Positions 52,801 to 61,906 of a stretch of DNA of 64,000 bases are shown piece after piece. The notes under the pieces are model-generated. The model was not told where the DNA came from. It saw nothing but the letters and a program-made list of their open reading frames with translations, and made no database searches. Source of the DNA: Pegea sp. RAD2-039 (lineage: Eukaryota; Chordata; Thaliacea; Salpida; Salpidae); NCBI GenBank assembly GCA_034620365.1, contig JAQGEQ010000175.1:1550001-1614000 (forward strand). The letters run 5' to 3'. The position numbers and the translations under genes are program-made. Every line of letters begins with the position of its first letter. Position 1 is the stretch's first letter.

Positions 52801-55800
52801 AGTTGTTATAATCTTGTATGTTTTAAGCCTTAGAACAAAGATAAGCTAAATGATACTTTATTATTTTATTAAAAATACTGAACAATGTAATGTTAATGAC
52901 AAAACTTGTTAACCCACCACAAGTACATCAGTTTTTTTAAACACATGCGGTATTATCTGACATCAAAATGTTCTAAGATAATAAAGTTAGTTTGAAACTA
53001 ACAAGTTTTTTTAATGTTCTTATTTTCAACCGCCTAAAATTGTTAGAAACGTTGTCCAATCTGACTAGGTGACAACATTTATCACAATACATCTTGGACT
53101 TCACAGTATCAATAACTCGATCTTATTTACGAAACACCATCACATGACTCATCAAATCTTTAAGTATCAATTCTACGTATTGATTCACAATCCTATATCA
53201 TGCTTCACATACTACGACATAATACGAGGCTGTCTTTCTATATGATGAATGAAATGAATTACCAACCTCAGAATAGATTCCTTCATACACCTTTGTTTGC
53301 AAGACAAGTTACAATAACAAAAACAAATTTATAATTAAATCTGCTAATGTGGCAATCAAAGATATAATAATTGTGTACTAATACAGAACAAATTGCAATC
53401 TAGTCAAACTGTACTCATTTTTGTATGTGGTATGATAATTCTATGCTAAATATTGAATTAATGATTAAAGCCAGTAAAATTGAATTATAAATTTATTAAG
53501 TTACCTCTACATCTACATAAATTAATTAATTTTAGCAAAAAGAGTTAGTATACATTGGGTAAGATTTCCAGGATGTCAAATGTATCTAAGCTAGAAGCTG
53601 ATAAGTTGTTTGGACTAACGTTTATGGTTTCCAATTTAGATGATTAATAAAAAAATTGATTTAATAAATGTAATTTCTATAGAATTAAAAATGAGTTAGT
53701 TTTCACAAACCTGCTTTCGAGCATCTGGTTTAGCTCCTTGTTGAAGCAGAAATTCAACAATATCATATCTTCCTGATCTTGTTGCCATATGTAAAGCAGT
53801 CTCTCCTCTCTGAAAAGTATCATTACTTCTTAATCATAGAAATTGTAAATTTAATGGTTATCGGCTTTAATAAACGTTTTGGAAATATTTTAAATAGTTT
53901 ATAAATTGATTTAATGTACAAACCACATTGACACTGTTTAAGTCAGATCCTTTTTTCGCTAATAAACGAACCACATCAAAGTTACCCATGAAGCAAGCAA
54001 TATGAAGTGGTGTTAGTCCAGACTACAAAACATATTTTAACTTTAGTTGTTTACATCTTCAATAAGCATGACTAAAGTATTCAACAATTATACTCTGCAT
54101 AACAAATGTGAATATTTCTAGTAGAAAAACAGATTGATAATAGCTCTGGACAAAGGTTAAATTTAATTTACCCAAAAATTTGCTGAGTAGGGATCTTGAA
54201 AATGGCTTAATAAGGTCATGAATAACATTCGTCACACTGAGTAACGATGAAGCAAAGAACATATTTAGAGGTAATGAATAATTTATTGCTCTGTATAACC
54301 AATGAGTTTCTTGCTGAAGCTTCTGATCAATATTAAATAGATGTTTTATCATACTCAACAAGAGATTAAAAGTAAATTAATTTGAGCAAATAACAATTAA
54401 GCTTAATGTATTGATATTTACTAAGTTTTGGCAACAAACCAAAACTTTAATAATTAATTTTATCATGTACTTTTCACTTTTAACCGATTCTTGTATTCAA
54501 GGTTTTCATTAATTGTTATTATTAGGTTTATTAGAAATAAAATAATCTGTTTGATCTATTTACTTCAGTAACAGCTTCGATGTTGACTTTGTTTTCCAAA
54601 AGTAACTCAACTACTTCTACTCTATTCTTTTTACAAGCGACATGAAGAGCAGTGAACCCGTTCTGTAGATGAAAAAGCTTTTAAATAACAAAGTTGTCAA
54701 AAGAAAGGAAATATTTGACACCAGTACAAAACGACTCAAATAGAAAAAATATCTAAACTGTTTTACAGAATCTAAAAATTGATTTACTTTTACGATGCAG
54801 CTTATGTTTGTTTTCTTTCAAAGTTTAGTTTATGAATTAGTTTATTATAAATGAAAGAAAGAAATGAGAATAGTTTAGCTTAAAATTCAATTTAATTGAA
54901 TCACTGAAAGATTAGTGTTGATTACATCATAGATTATATCTGATTACTAAATATTCTAATTGAAATAACTGCAAAATGACAAAAAACAAATAATTGAGCA
55001 TAATTTAATGAACATAAACTATTTGGCATGTTTAAAAATACAAGTTTTAGTAAAAATAAATCTTTTTGTTGTAAGTAAATAAAAAATATCTTAAAAGTAT
55101 AGGTTGTAATTATAAACAAACTTGTATAAATTTTCAAATCATGTATATTTATAAAAGAAAACTTTAGTATAAGTGTGGAAAAGTCATTCACTATTTGCAT
55201 TTAGTGGTCTGTAGAAATATGTAAGCCTTAATTTCAATATCTATCTCTTATACAGGCAGGCAACTACTTTATGATATATAAAACTAACGGTTAAAGTACC
55301 ATCCTTAACTTTTCAAACTAAATCATTAATTATTCAAAGGCAGAAAAGAAATAAGCAAATTTTGATATGACGTTGCTAGTTGAGCGAAATTGTTGATTTG
55401 ATAATAAATTATTCATCTTTTACTCACAAGTGCTGTTTTATTGGGGTTAGCATTATTCATCAGCAGAATTTTGGTGATTTCAGCATAACCACTATGTGCA
55501 GAAATATGCAATGCGCTCAACTTATCCTTGAAAAAAAAAACAAAGTTGTAACTGATTGTAAATTGAATCAAAATATTTCACCAATGTAACATCATCAACA
55601 GGAAAATCTTCTCTTAGTAACAACTCAACAACTTCATGATGACCTCCTTGTGTTGCCATGTGTAATGCTGACAAGCCATTCTATATTTACAATAATTTTT
55701 CTTAATTACATTTTTAACTTGTTTACTATCCTTTGGTAATTTTAATCAATATAATTTTAATAATAAAATTAAAAGGATAAAATGAAAAGTAACCTTTGTA

Positions 55801-58800
55801 CGCGCTAGTTTTGGTGTAATAGAGTTGTCTATTAACATTTTAACAACAGGACAGTGACCAGAACGAGCTGCACAGTGGAGGGCAATTAGACCATCTCGAG
55901 TCGCTTTGTCAGGTCTCCCATCACGTTCTAAGATCAGGGCACAAAATCTTGATTGACCTCTCTTTGCAGCTACATGTAATGGAGTTATTCCACTCTATAA
56001 TTGAAATTTATTTTAATTCAGCTAAAACTCCAGTAGGTCGAAAAACTGATGACAAAATTAAATAAAAAAATTATTCTTCAAACAATATTATTTAAGTTTC
56101 TGCAAATTAGTTGCCAACTAAATTTTTGTTCAAATCTCAATCTTAGCCAACTGCATTATGAGTAATTAGTAATGTACCTTGGCTTCAAAATCAACTACAG
56201 CACCACGGTTAAGAAGTAAGGTTGCCACGTTTACATTTCCATAATGGGCAGCAATATGAAGGGCAGTAAACCCACTCTAACAAATTAATCAATTTGTTTA
56301 TTTCATTTTCAAATTTGATAAAAGATTAAAAAGGTGAAACTAACCTCTGTTGTTCTATTTACCATCATCTGCTTTGACAAATATAAAAAGTTATTTTTTA
56401 TTTTTGTCATTGATGTTTTAATTAAATTTTTTTACTTAACAAACTAGGAGATGCAAGGTTTAGATTTTCACCTTTGATGTTGGATCAGCTGTATTATCAT
56501 TTTGTAGAAGAAGGGCTGCTGCTTTTACATCATCTTTCCTTGCTGCAATATGCAGAGCTGGTAGCTTCACTTTGCCTTTGACGTCATTATTGAGTAAAAG
56601 TGAAACGACTTTATCTTTGTTTTCTTGCAATGCTACTGCTAGAGGTGTGAAACCATCCTATTTAAAACATTTGTCGAAAGTTAATAATAAACCTTTATAA
56701 AAATATGATATTGTATCATTATAATGAAGAATAATATTTGAGTAAAATGGATACAACCTTTTAAACTGTTGCAATAAATAAACTAAAGATTTATGTAAAA
56801 TAATCGAGTGAGGCTTATATCAACGGACAATTTAATACTTAAATTTATTACAATATTCAACTTGTGTAGTATTTTGCAATCATAAATAAAAATTTGTTGT
56901 TCAAAAATATTGTTCAAAATGAAAATAAATGAAAGTTTTGTTAATATTTTATATATTACCTCTACAATTTAAACTTACAAGAAAACATAAATTTTAGAAA
57001 AAATAGAATCTTGAATCTACAAATTTAGCTTACTTCGGTTGGAATTCCTTGGTTAGCTCCATTTTTTAAGAGGTACTCGACAATGTCTTCAAACCCTTCT
57101 TGAGCGGCCATATATAAGGGAGTAAAATCATTCTAAAACATGCAGAAGAGTAAATAAATCAAAATATACGAACTTTGGAAACAAATTAATATAAAATATT
57201 TTTGATTTAAGCATTTACTTGAGCTTTTGAGTTTGGATTGGCTCCTTTTTCTATCAGCAGCGTCACAACAGGTAACCTACCAGCTAATGAAGCAACATGT
57301 AGGGCTGTGTTACCTCTCTGCAAAGAAAAGTATACTTGACTATAGAATTATAAATTAGAGCAAGTTTTATTGATAATAATTTAATTTCTGTAACAAATTT
57401 AAGCAGAATTCGACTAACTAACTTTAGTTTGTTGATCGACTGGTGCTTTGCGATAAAGAAGCTCTTTAATGACGTCACAATGTCCTTCTTTGGCAGCCAA
57501 GTGGATAGCAGCCAAACCATTCTAAAATTGACAATCAAAAAGGTTTTAATTATAAATGTTTGAATTTGTTAACTTAACATTTCGATTATTAAGTTTAAAT
57601 TTAAGTTCAAATAAAGAGTTTTGATAAGTTGTAAATATATGAAATTGAAATTTTTACGGTGTTAGCAGTTTGAATGTCAATGTTCTCATTGTCAAGGAGA
57701 TTAGTTAATCTTTCCAAGTTTCCACTTCTAGCAGCCCTTAAAAGACTTCCTCCACCAGTCTGCGTAGAAAATTATTCATTAAAAATTTAATTATATAAAA
57801 TCTTATTTTATGTTCATCTTAAACTGGTTACAGTCAGTTGTAGCAACTTTAATATTTCAGTTTTCCTTTTATTTACAAGTGAAAGATGATCAATCAATTG
57901 TTACTGATCTGAGAAGACTTTTAATTTACAGTTCGAAAAATTCAGTCTCTTCTTTGATAAATAGATGAAATAAAGAACTAAAAGTTCACGGATATTATAC
58001 TTTAAGCTTTTGTTAATAAAATGAAATTTGATAGTTTTTATTAAATACAATTTTTCTACAAATTGAAACTTCTCAGTTAAATAGAGATACATTGCTCCCG
58101 ATTCAAATAAAGAATCTTTAAGCAAAACTTACACTGGAACAAACTGAAGATGTATCTGATGTCCTGACCATTTTAACAATATCAAAGCACTGAACTCACC
58201 AGCGGCTTTCAGATTTTCCTTTTTTAAATGAAAAATAACTAAACTGGACAAATTACAAAACAACAAATAAACTTTGCCAAGCTTACTGACCTAAAAACTC
58301 TTAAAATTTAATGAAATAAATAATCTTTCAAAAGCAATCAGTTTTCATATAAATTTGCATTTAATTTTAAGCCCTAAAACTTGTTTCTGTATATTCAAAT
58401 AACGAAGCCTACCACACCTATTTTCTGAAGCTTTTGAAGCTTAGCTGGACAGTTTTTTGTATAATCGATTTGAAAAGAATCCTCTTCTTATACCTTCTTC
58501 CTTTTACGTCTTTTCTGCATTATGTTATTAATTATTTAGCCACAGTTGGTATTCGGTCGACAGTTTAATTTCAAGCAGCTAACTAAAGGAAGTTTTGCTT
58601 AAAAAATGTCACACTTATAGTAAGGGTACTTGGTAGCTTTTATAATTGAGTTTTTTTCAGAATTCAAATACAAAGTTTTGATAACAAACCTCATTACTTC
58701 GTTTAGTTTATAAAAAGCTGAGTTTCTACTTTTTTACACCTAAATATCGTTTTTAAAACTATTAATTTAAGCAAATAGGCGCTAGAACTAAAAAATAAAA

Positions 58801-60141
58801 ATAAGAAAATAATAAGAAAAGTTCTCGAAAAAAAAATTATGCATAAGTTGATATATAACTCTAATATATAAAGGTTTAAGGAAAGATCTTTTAGTATTCC
58901 TAATTTTAATTTATATTGTTTGATACCTTTTGTAATAATTCTTTTTTTCTGAATTTTATTAAAGAAAATCGGTAAGTGGATATTTGGAAAAGAAATATAA
59001 AATATTGATAACAAATAGTTATTCAAATAAGTTTTTCTATTTCTACTTTCATCAAAAATTTATATTTCAACTAAATTTATGAAAGTTAAATCAAATCGAG
59101 TTTCTTTTAACATTTCTAACAAAGTTATACAGCTAATTTCAAGTTATAAAACCAAATGCAAACATAAAGGCTGATGAGAAAGTTAGTTTTGCTTATTTAA
59201 TAGTTTTTATGATAAACTAAAAAGTATTCATCAAATTGTGCAAACATTAAGTTTAATTTTAAACATTTGTATCAAGTGTTAAATGAAATGATAATTCGAG
59301 TTTTATATCAAAATTTTTCAATCTAAAGAGAGTCAAAATTTTTTTGGAGTTTTATGATCTGTTACTGTTCAAAATCATTGAGTAGAATGAATGCAGCATG
59401 TTGCTGTCGACTACACAAAAACCACTCACATCTAAAGTTTGTTAGTAAATGTAAAAGAAGTCAAACAAATAATGTTTTAGTGGACACATGTTATGATAAA
59501 GCGAATAGAATTAAATAATTTAATCATAATAAAACACTTTTGTTTATTCAAACAGCAGAAGCAGGTAAGTTTAATTTCATTTCTTGTATTTCAAGTTTAA
59601 CATTAAAGTATTTTCGAAAATTTTAATCGATGCAACTTTAGGGATTTTAGATTCAAAAGACAAGTTTATAAAATTGATTTGACTTTTAAATGTCAATAGT
59701 TTTGTTACACTATGTACATAAAATGAAAAAAAAAACTTCTTTATCAACTACAAGTAAAGTCTTCAACAAAAATTTATCATTAATAAAATCTTTAATAAAT
59801 GCATTTTGCATGTACTTGTCCAATTTTTATTTTTAGAACGTATTTTGTATATTGAATGTGTCATGATCGATAATAAGATAACAAGAAATATATTTTTCTA
59901 AGAACATTAAACTATTAACGTTCTGCTTTTTTTCAAAAAACTTTTGTAACTAGCAATAGTAAAGTCAAAAGTTTATCATCACAGATTCAGTCAATTTCAA
60001 AAAAGTATTTTTAATACTCAAAATTAGCAAACTCTTGAGTCATACCTCTTTTTTGCTCAACAATCGTTTGATTGAAGATTCTTGAAGAATTTTTGGAGCT
60101 CTTCTTATAGGTGAACGAATCACAAATTCTGCTCCATCCAT
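30157..60141 (-). CDS. Ankyrin (ANK1/2/3-type membrane-skeleton adaptor), full gene with giant and short isoforms
   Basis: Ankyrins link spectrin to ion channels and adhesion proteins at the plasma membrane. In order of transcription the exons encode: an alternative N terminus, 24 ankyrin repeats, ZU5-ZU5-UPA, a short acidic linker, giant exons, a death domain and an acidic tail. All junctions I placed are GT-AG and agree in phase. From the proximal start the short isoform is about 1,705 residues and the giant isoform about 4,815. The short route joins 43256 (ends G, phase 1) to 32463 (AAGAG...). The giant route joins 43256 to 43066 and ends at a stop at 32800, bypassing the death domain. Repeat consensus, the MMVNRTTE microexon, [17 protein letters not shown] and CNLNITLP-type motifs make the family certain. 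Whether this is the only ankyrin gene of the animal cannot be seen, so no paralogue symbol is given. Confidence 0.95.
32248..32463 (-). CDS. Ankyrin death-domain exon
   Basis: The acceptor AACAATAG at 32464-32471 follows a pyrimidine-rich tract. The exon (216 nt, phase 1 to phase 1) encodes [20 protein letters not shown], then [20 protein letters not shown] and MFGTWLAS. This matches the vertebrate ankyrin death domain (IADHLGFSWTELARELDF...). It needs a phase-1 donor ending in G, which the linker exon at 43256 provides. Confidence 0.9.
32800..41670 (-). CDS. Giant ankyrin exon (2,956 codons, then stop): acidic disordered region, basic SxIP region, membrane hairpin
   Basis: A single uninterrupted reading frame of 8.87 kb. 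Numbering from the ATG at 41658, residues 1 to about 2300 are Asp/Glu/Ser/Asn-rich, very low in aromatic residues and probably disordered. A Pro/Ser section ([20 protein letters not shown]) leads into a basic Ser/Arg/Lys-rich region of about 450 residues. This holds SRIP near residue 2533 and SKIP near 2788, matching the SxIP signal for EB microtubule-tip proteins. A distinct block, [20 protein letters not shown], is less disordered-looking and unrecognised. The last 65 residues hold two hydrophobic segments, about 2891-2910 and 2920-2938, and a 15-residue hydrophilic end. Vertebrate ANK2/ANK3 and nematode UNC-44 have giant exons too, but a membrane-spanning end is not known to me in them. A possible internal donor at 33210|33209 could join to the death domain. 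Confidence 0.85.
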   Translation of the reverse strand: MESEMSKDNETLTANEVSLSGITLSPTQVTADTVLATQEHEKMYVNTENEIKDEDLFNESDEEKIAENRCQQPNKVSTSTKIFIDPIDVEKQQPCDKIDDNDLVISVFNKSKDVSLDKKEEVQKSLTSSNLLTKIDKYPPSLKKMEIHVCSEKLNVNNKTENEKLFVEKDEDFFTENDDKLNEKVLISDLDNDKSRDSTKLLKESEVFEDWSCDSSLQVDIECELSSTVNMFEENVEKKTTDETLQDNSSVDTFHHTKSYENTSNLSAGTKHTENAENFIENRKDTLDIEINENIKRDYSEHRQDDCENKTLNNNTEQIHEDISCKLREAPPNVNIEEKDSNKDSEATSQLDEDFIRTPSSFFSSNENFDDKLTNTLATNSEGLTLVAKSADKSYLQSNGDIIHKTKAVQLDDILGVVDNEAAVEMVEDDITENDHNLKSQKTQSLPVHDMTEVDHKSVQDVSEDMSMSKISCQDEKLVVNEDSEDSNDSQQLQMVEDRSNESVNVENKSVNLSSFSTCLEDKFISNLNSISYSQKMDIREDEIKEDTTLDSQSTSSSAFITEEKADKDQLNEADQSLVHFADKNENSLPPSSNEPCNRKELKEVSESKSDEIEFTQMTQHAESENSLNKDFNLMKKTSHLVSYNEDELKLKSEVMPESSSNTTSSSSDEGDESIGDSSNSNIGQMGSCATFDDDEDDVCYSLSKNNPSLTESLKDSLVFEEDAEETVFDDQSVLKPSYEDKLCFETRHTYAESNFNKQFSFENTNFEGSLEKANVVEQTSEPKPPEEIKQVVKEERSEVNSSSNSNNFNDMTDSRETIDFKFSTNDVRTTPEKTRDTEEALKDEENKKNYEYDSIKYLDDSKKQQNLIFSFDNKLSILESCGSDKSSVSADDETMKDERCEYYNPKSTAPAEEVFFEKNQVKVDLAPNEQCIIKEQAKEDKNSLQLKHQLTDLSFDLKCDPKSSDLLDQYEFSKKQERTAQNKQVDDVINSTSNTYNQANDLSNLYTESDESDSLYEVQTCKAEISEINSKSESICTLDKQLDTIETDSHSNAIMSHISNDELNDLSDNKQMTSANRSSLSSINKTLDVEDVASNLYNVDKADDVKIVEDQQNVAKNLSVSKLVIDNNKDDCEEIAKESNEDTDEKLFAYKAVNTPGNILTELAYDDRIVINDSVINTCSVPKITTERLSKQNEEVFTTICEDQLRSIDEKSAASIKTVYSTDDLPENDLESFNITQSTDDNTVPENDSSLDLEITDIIEKTEESDFFDFSTNLISHKESQNENLESRKDQSNTELELILEKEVTDLNETLSTDACDDEKTQSILIEDSINESKLFSSDSLDEVTVATDSIESSQMLLTPYVEAQNYIENSFAENEIEKESLNNLKSDHLLEEDKFFNFNLASANQIVEVNNSTTELEDKSNNSKPTDQNNLLPSDHDSSAKDLFSGHTKQDQSLDACIANDVLSEAVIESNLNLLVKDSGSCIEIPVCENFSKDQITVLEQETQQEKCFELSEDEQDNKILINTVDLDTPLNKFDQYYQEINKVDECSKSDKSELDLLSQDDLPTSLHHISVDTDDTDVKEVTEITDIEVKDKIDKISPNNCELDEQLLEEKSNDKPEDTSSVCEIKSPSDSNQKEENFQVLQNVVQESEVGLLSSDNKTDEDESSFCTESKDHSLIIKDESKAEIGGQEQVEDITTVSLLGHTIESKEEKILDQKDASNNSSISQLDFSVRDENIEKTNMTSPNISTTRSTNPFKTTDYLQNENFQSEKHISTDILDTKPADINLSGDVRASKSSEVLAVFNKSPFLNNLANKNNEFFPVLDNEISDKNKIEISKESNEIYKTEVNDCLSQDFGVSHCSSQIIDDLRMREELNLRLSSPDEVSFTDTQTEIKSINSEQSEIIFNQAKVVEKGILLLKQNQKSFESVVDEFQEHQYSEESSLSDFKESKKVCDPHDNEEILESNLIEVDKNLEKFYDSNKTNLQQYSKEADSETASPSFSSTPTKQESLLDATTSASSQDDVDYSVTYASIRSDSNQPESISEQIPSKGINFDEFNLHGSHETFFKSETFSNEKVCKETELKDSNPLFNAILNQIDVGLAENFNNKSNELSKGIQSKSSADNNSPSSTTLDYLRNCATLPEIGLAKIYLQTSDHTKTNSLLEDKQSDSLDEESDNRGKEKVERKDLHLVDKDLNENESLKNVYSHDDSFVSTESVVTVKQYSPEPDVTDESTSVSGGTQYHSKMSSFDVQTDECEELSMELKQQNNQKTHESKSNTNKVQDSNFDSVSYETLSPAGLYFIENQSDSNEELEPEADGWNDNMSNDSISDQLMTDDKYICVGPSPEVLEYEPITSPPLPAIPEDEVLSPESICSPEIRRRGLGWLSDEEDEETKAEHMRSFAQKFSEFVANVRGGAESTPNPPQQSSHQPFSTAISGKSESSISSYFELEKVACTLDEDQVQDDSNVEVSNLSSSEFAIGSDEDQSVNDETHFESESFGTTTSFTDDFSEQQGLTDSFDFDDFDVRSAVSDVSRQQKSRIPIISRRRSLSSPEKSQEEITPRKTSSKSSHSSKRKFISRLKQPTRISMLNKPDESLKLKFISRNKLLKKQSRASNLNKNSTSLPSINPSKRHGSRKTSEEKSSRRHKILSKRIYESSPRPASPLSRSSSASSLQSGYLKKTRSGSSSPTSQDLAALRAEAFKNQGSGGRKYIALREGVYTYKMSLAEEKAAADDAKSRGSYKKRATKDSVSEVLGGGSFLVKGLGLDKDDGSYLTSIKVSPGKPKVVQSSFQSKIPRLISNKQSIPLKSPLDNVKEVNIEGVSHLRSRKNNKQLSDDVSKCRFNRSHLSEKLEVLKYSETKLEKETNPTSEDNLRLENNQNRSCENNNQEMLTKTGKYLCCFVVFNVLMFFVFINDILDQYQRIEIFSTVLPTFFFWFLSVCMDVHFPIESFSQDQ
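41724..43066 (-). CDS. First giant-insert exon of ankyrin (about 448 codons)
   Basis: The acceptor AACTTAG precedes 43066, and the exon is joined in phase 1 to the linker exon. It begins [18 protein letters not shown], then has two short predicted helices ([17 protein letters not shown] and [16 protein letters not shown]). Then come an acidic Ser-rich stretch, a KSVRF motif (42414-42428) fitting the PP1-docking RVxF pattern, and [20 protein letters not shown]. Its frame closes at a stop at 41667, but a 53-nt intron (41723-41671) gives a phase-0 join to the next giant exon. Confidence 0.8.
43256..43890 (-). CDS. Ankyrin linker exons after UPA
   Basis: Two short exons, 43890-43849 ([14 protein letters not shown]) and 43313-43256 ([19 protein letters not shown] plus one base). 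They sit where vertebrate ankyrins have the acidic ESESDQEQEEE linker. The second ends in phase 1 with G and can join either the giant exon (G-TT) or the death-domain exon (G-AA), making it the splice fork of the gene. Confidence 0.8.
44438..49058 (-). CDS. Ankyrin spectrin-binding region: linker, ZU5-ZU5-UPA exons
   Basis: Exons: 49058-48980, 48327-48225, 47582-47451 (variable linker), 47141-46896 and 46224-46076 (first ZU5), 46013-45799, 45707-45578, 45407-45336 and 45270-45174 (second ZU5 and join), 45052-44888, 44810-44621 and 44566-44438 (UPA). All phases agree. Family signatures are [101 protein letters not shown] and SLNITLP. In vertebrate ankyrin-B, Asp-Ala-Arg at the start of ZU5 is needed for spectrin binding; here that triplet reads Asp-Ala-Cys (VDACGG). 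Confidence 0.95.
49681..57759 (-). CDS. 24 ankyrin repeats of ankyrin, mostly one repeat per 99-nt exon
   Basis: Exons: 57759-57658, 57521-57423, 57317-57219, 57132-57034, 56657-56472, 56368-56345 (microexon), 56276-56178, 55994-55794 (two repeats), 55680-55582, 55526-55428, 54662-54564, 54022-53924, 53809-53711, 52772-52704, 52093-51965, 51605-51507, 51121-51023, 50797-50600 (two repeats), 50547-50445, 50390-50296, 50101-50003 and 49773-49681. Most single-repeat exons are exactly 99 nt in phase 0. TPLHIA/TALHVA signatures recur throughout. The count of 24 equals that of vertebrate ankyrins. The intron at 50444-50391 is only 54 nt. The repeats form the superhelix that holds channels, CAMs and other partners. 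Confidence 0.96.
56345..56368 (-). CDS. 24-nt ankyrin microexon MMVNRTTE
   Basis: The exon is ATGATGGTAAATAGAACAAC followed by AGAG, bounded by an AAAGCAG acceptor and a GAG|GTTAGT donor. It is phase 0 on both sides and so can be skipped. The eight residues match those in the same position of vertebrate ANK2/ANK3. Confidence 0.92.
58133..58171 (-). CDS. Proximal alternative first coding exon of ankyrin
   Basis: ATG then 13 codons ([13 protein letters not shown]) ending at a strong donor (AGT|GTAAGT). Phase 0 matches the acceptor of the first repeat exon at 57759. The Ser/Thr-rich N terminus is unrelated to the distal one, which implies a second promoter in the 58.2-60 kb intron. Confidence 0.7.
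60046..60141 (-). CDS. Distal alternative first coding exon of ankyrin
   Basis: ATG at 60141, 32 codons ([20 protein letters not shown], then [12 protein letters not shown]), donor GAG|GTATGA, phase 0 into the repeat exon at 57759. The peptide is basic and possibly amphipathic. Its coding-like composition and a clean ATG and donor support it. Confidence 0.7.
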
Positions 60142-60889
60142 GTTCAAAGAAAAATATTGAAACTATCAGTTTCAAATATAACTTTTTCTTACAATTATTC
60201 TTAATCAGAATATTATCTCTATGAGAATCATCTTTATTTGTAAAAATTGTTAATAAAAACCTTAAAAATAATCTAATCTCGTTTCAGAATGCTCCACTGA
60301 TTGTAAAATAACCAACTAGTTTGAAAATTACAAAACAAAAAAACACACTAAACTGCTCTATCAAAACCTGTCTTTGCAATTGTTAAAAGCGTTTTCAAAT
60401 CGGCACTATCTAATCATGAATTTCTTCTAAAAGGCGTTAACATGAATTCTCATATTTAAAAATGGTCTGTTGTTTAAAGCATCAAACAAAAGAACAAGTG
60501 AGAAAGGTTAAAGTTAATGATTAAGCAACATTTAAACGTCACAGTAAAGGCAGCTTGTGCTATGCAAACAACTTTTGTAAGTGTTTGATTTTCGTTGAAT
60601 ATTCAGTTAAGTTTGCAGTTTTTGAAAGCATAATAGTCGATTTATAGAAAAAAATGACTTATTTGTATTATGTCAACTTGTTTCATTTAATTCTAAGACA
60701 AGTAAATGTTTGATCAATTGCAAATTCAAAGTTATACAACTCAATTGAAAGTAGAAAAACTAACATGTTTAAAGATTGATAATTTATTTAAATTTACATC
60801 ATTTTTAACCACTTGAAAACATCATGTAATGTATTTAAAAAAGCAAGCGATATGTCTGTAAGTCATCTAAATTGACAAAACCTTAGAGC

Positions 60890-61030
60890 GTTTGTTGACT
60901 TTGCTTCCAGGTTTAAACGTCTACGCTTGACTGGTGGTGCGTTACATAATGACATCACAGGCTTTCATTTTAAAGCTTTATGTTAAAACGCGGTCGTGCC
61001 GAAACACATGTGTTCCTAAAGACTGTCGAA
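60890..61030. promoter_or_regulatory. GC-elevated candidate regulatory island upstream of ankyrin
   Basis: This block is clearly less AT-rich than its surroundings and carries a CRE-like TGACATCA at 60950-60957 and the palindromic E-box ACACATGTGT at 61004-61013. It lies about 0.75 kb before the distal ankyrin start codon. Short motifs occur by chance, so support is modest. Confidence 0.25.
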
Positions 61031-61873
61031 TCTATTCAATTTACAATTATTTGTGCTTTTAAACAAATTCAATATAAATTTTATTTAAGACAAATTAATT
61101 AGATTAATCTATTAGATACTAAAACAATGAAAAAACTGAAGATAAAATCAAGGATAAAAAACTAACAAAAAATATTAGCTTCAAAATGTTTATACATTAT
61201 ATGTAGACTAAATAAAGCTAGGGCCTGCACTTTACGTTTCAATGAGTTTTAAACATGACTTTTATCAATCAGTTACTTTTATTGTGCTTCAAAAAACTAA
61301 CTATATGAGTGATCCTTTAAAACAGTCAATAAATGTTATCAACTAAGGTTTTATGCTCAAAAAGTTAGATAACATTTTTGAATTTTCACTTAATCTTAAT
61401 TAGTTGATAGAATTTCTGATTTTTAAATATTTTCCTAAAGCTTTTTACTTATTAGTTTGAGTTAGCTTTCAAAAGTTAAAATACTAAATTAGTTAAAAAA
61501 AGTCTTCTGAAATGAAAAATAAGATTAAAACATTAAACGATCAAATATTTTCAATCAAAATAGTTAAACAGCGAAAGAAAAGGCTAATCAAACAAATAAA
61601 AGTTGTACAAAGAGTTTTTAGATCATCTTAAAACTATACTACTAAAAACAGAAAACTTTTTGATCATAAAACTTTGAACACAATATGACTCAAATATTCA
61701 CCCTGTCTCAGCCCACAATCTAACCTCGACTGAAAAAACAAATAAGCTTTGATATCTAACACAAGGGTTTCAACTCGTTTACTGCTCACTACAATTTTTC
61801 TTTTTCCAACAGATAAATTCTTTTGTTGTAGACTCACTCGACAAGTAGTGAGTGCTACAACTATTATCTCATA

Positions 61874-61906
61874 CACTGACTAAAAGTGCTGTTAGCAGTA
61901 TTTATA
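61874..61906 (-). promoter_or_regulatory. TATA box plus initiator, candidate distal ankyrin promoter
   Basis: TATAAATA at 61906-61899 and an initiator-like TCAGTG at 61879-61874 put the predicted start (A at 61877) 29 bases from the TATA start, the usual spacing. Transcription would run toward ankyrin, with the first coding exon 1.7 kb away, which requires a spliced or long 5' UTR. Confidence 0.4.

Noticed and set aside
54059-55200. Minus-strand frames of 88-100 codons between ankyrin-repeat exons
   Set aside because: They lie inside introns whose flanking exons join perfectly without them, and their Phe/Leu/Ile/Ser content is typical of AT-rich intron.
61664-61876. 70-codon minus-strand frame near the TATA box
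   Set aside because: It starts at GTG, and the first ATG of the predicted transcript closes after two codons; better read as 5' UTR.
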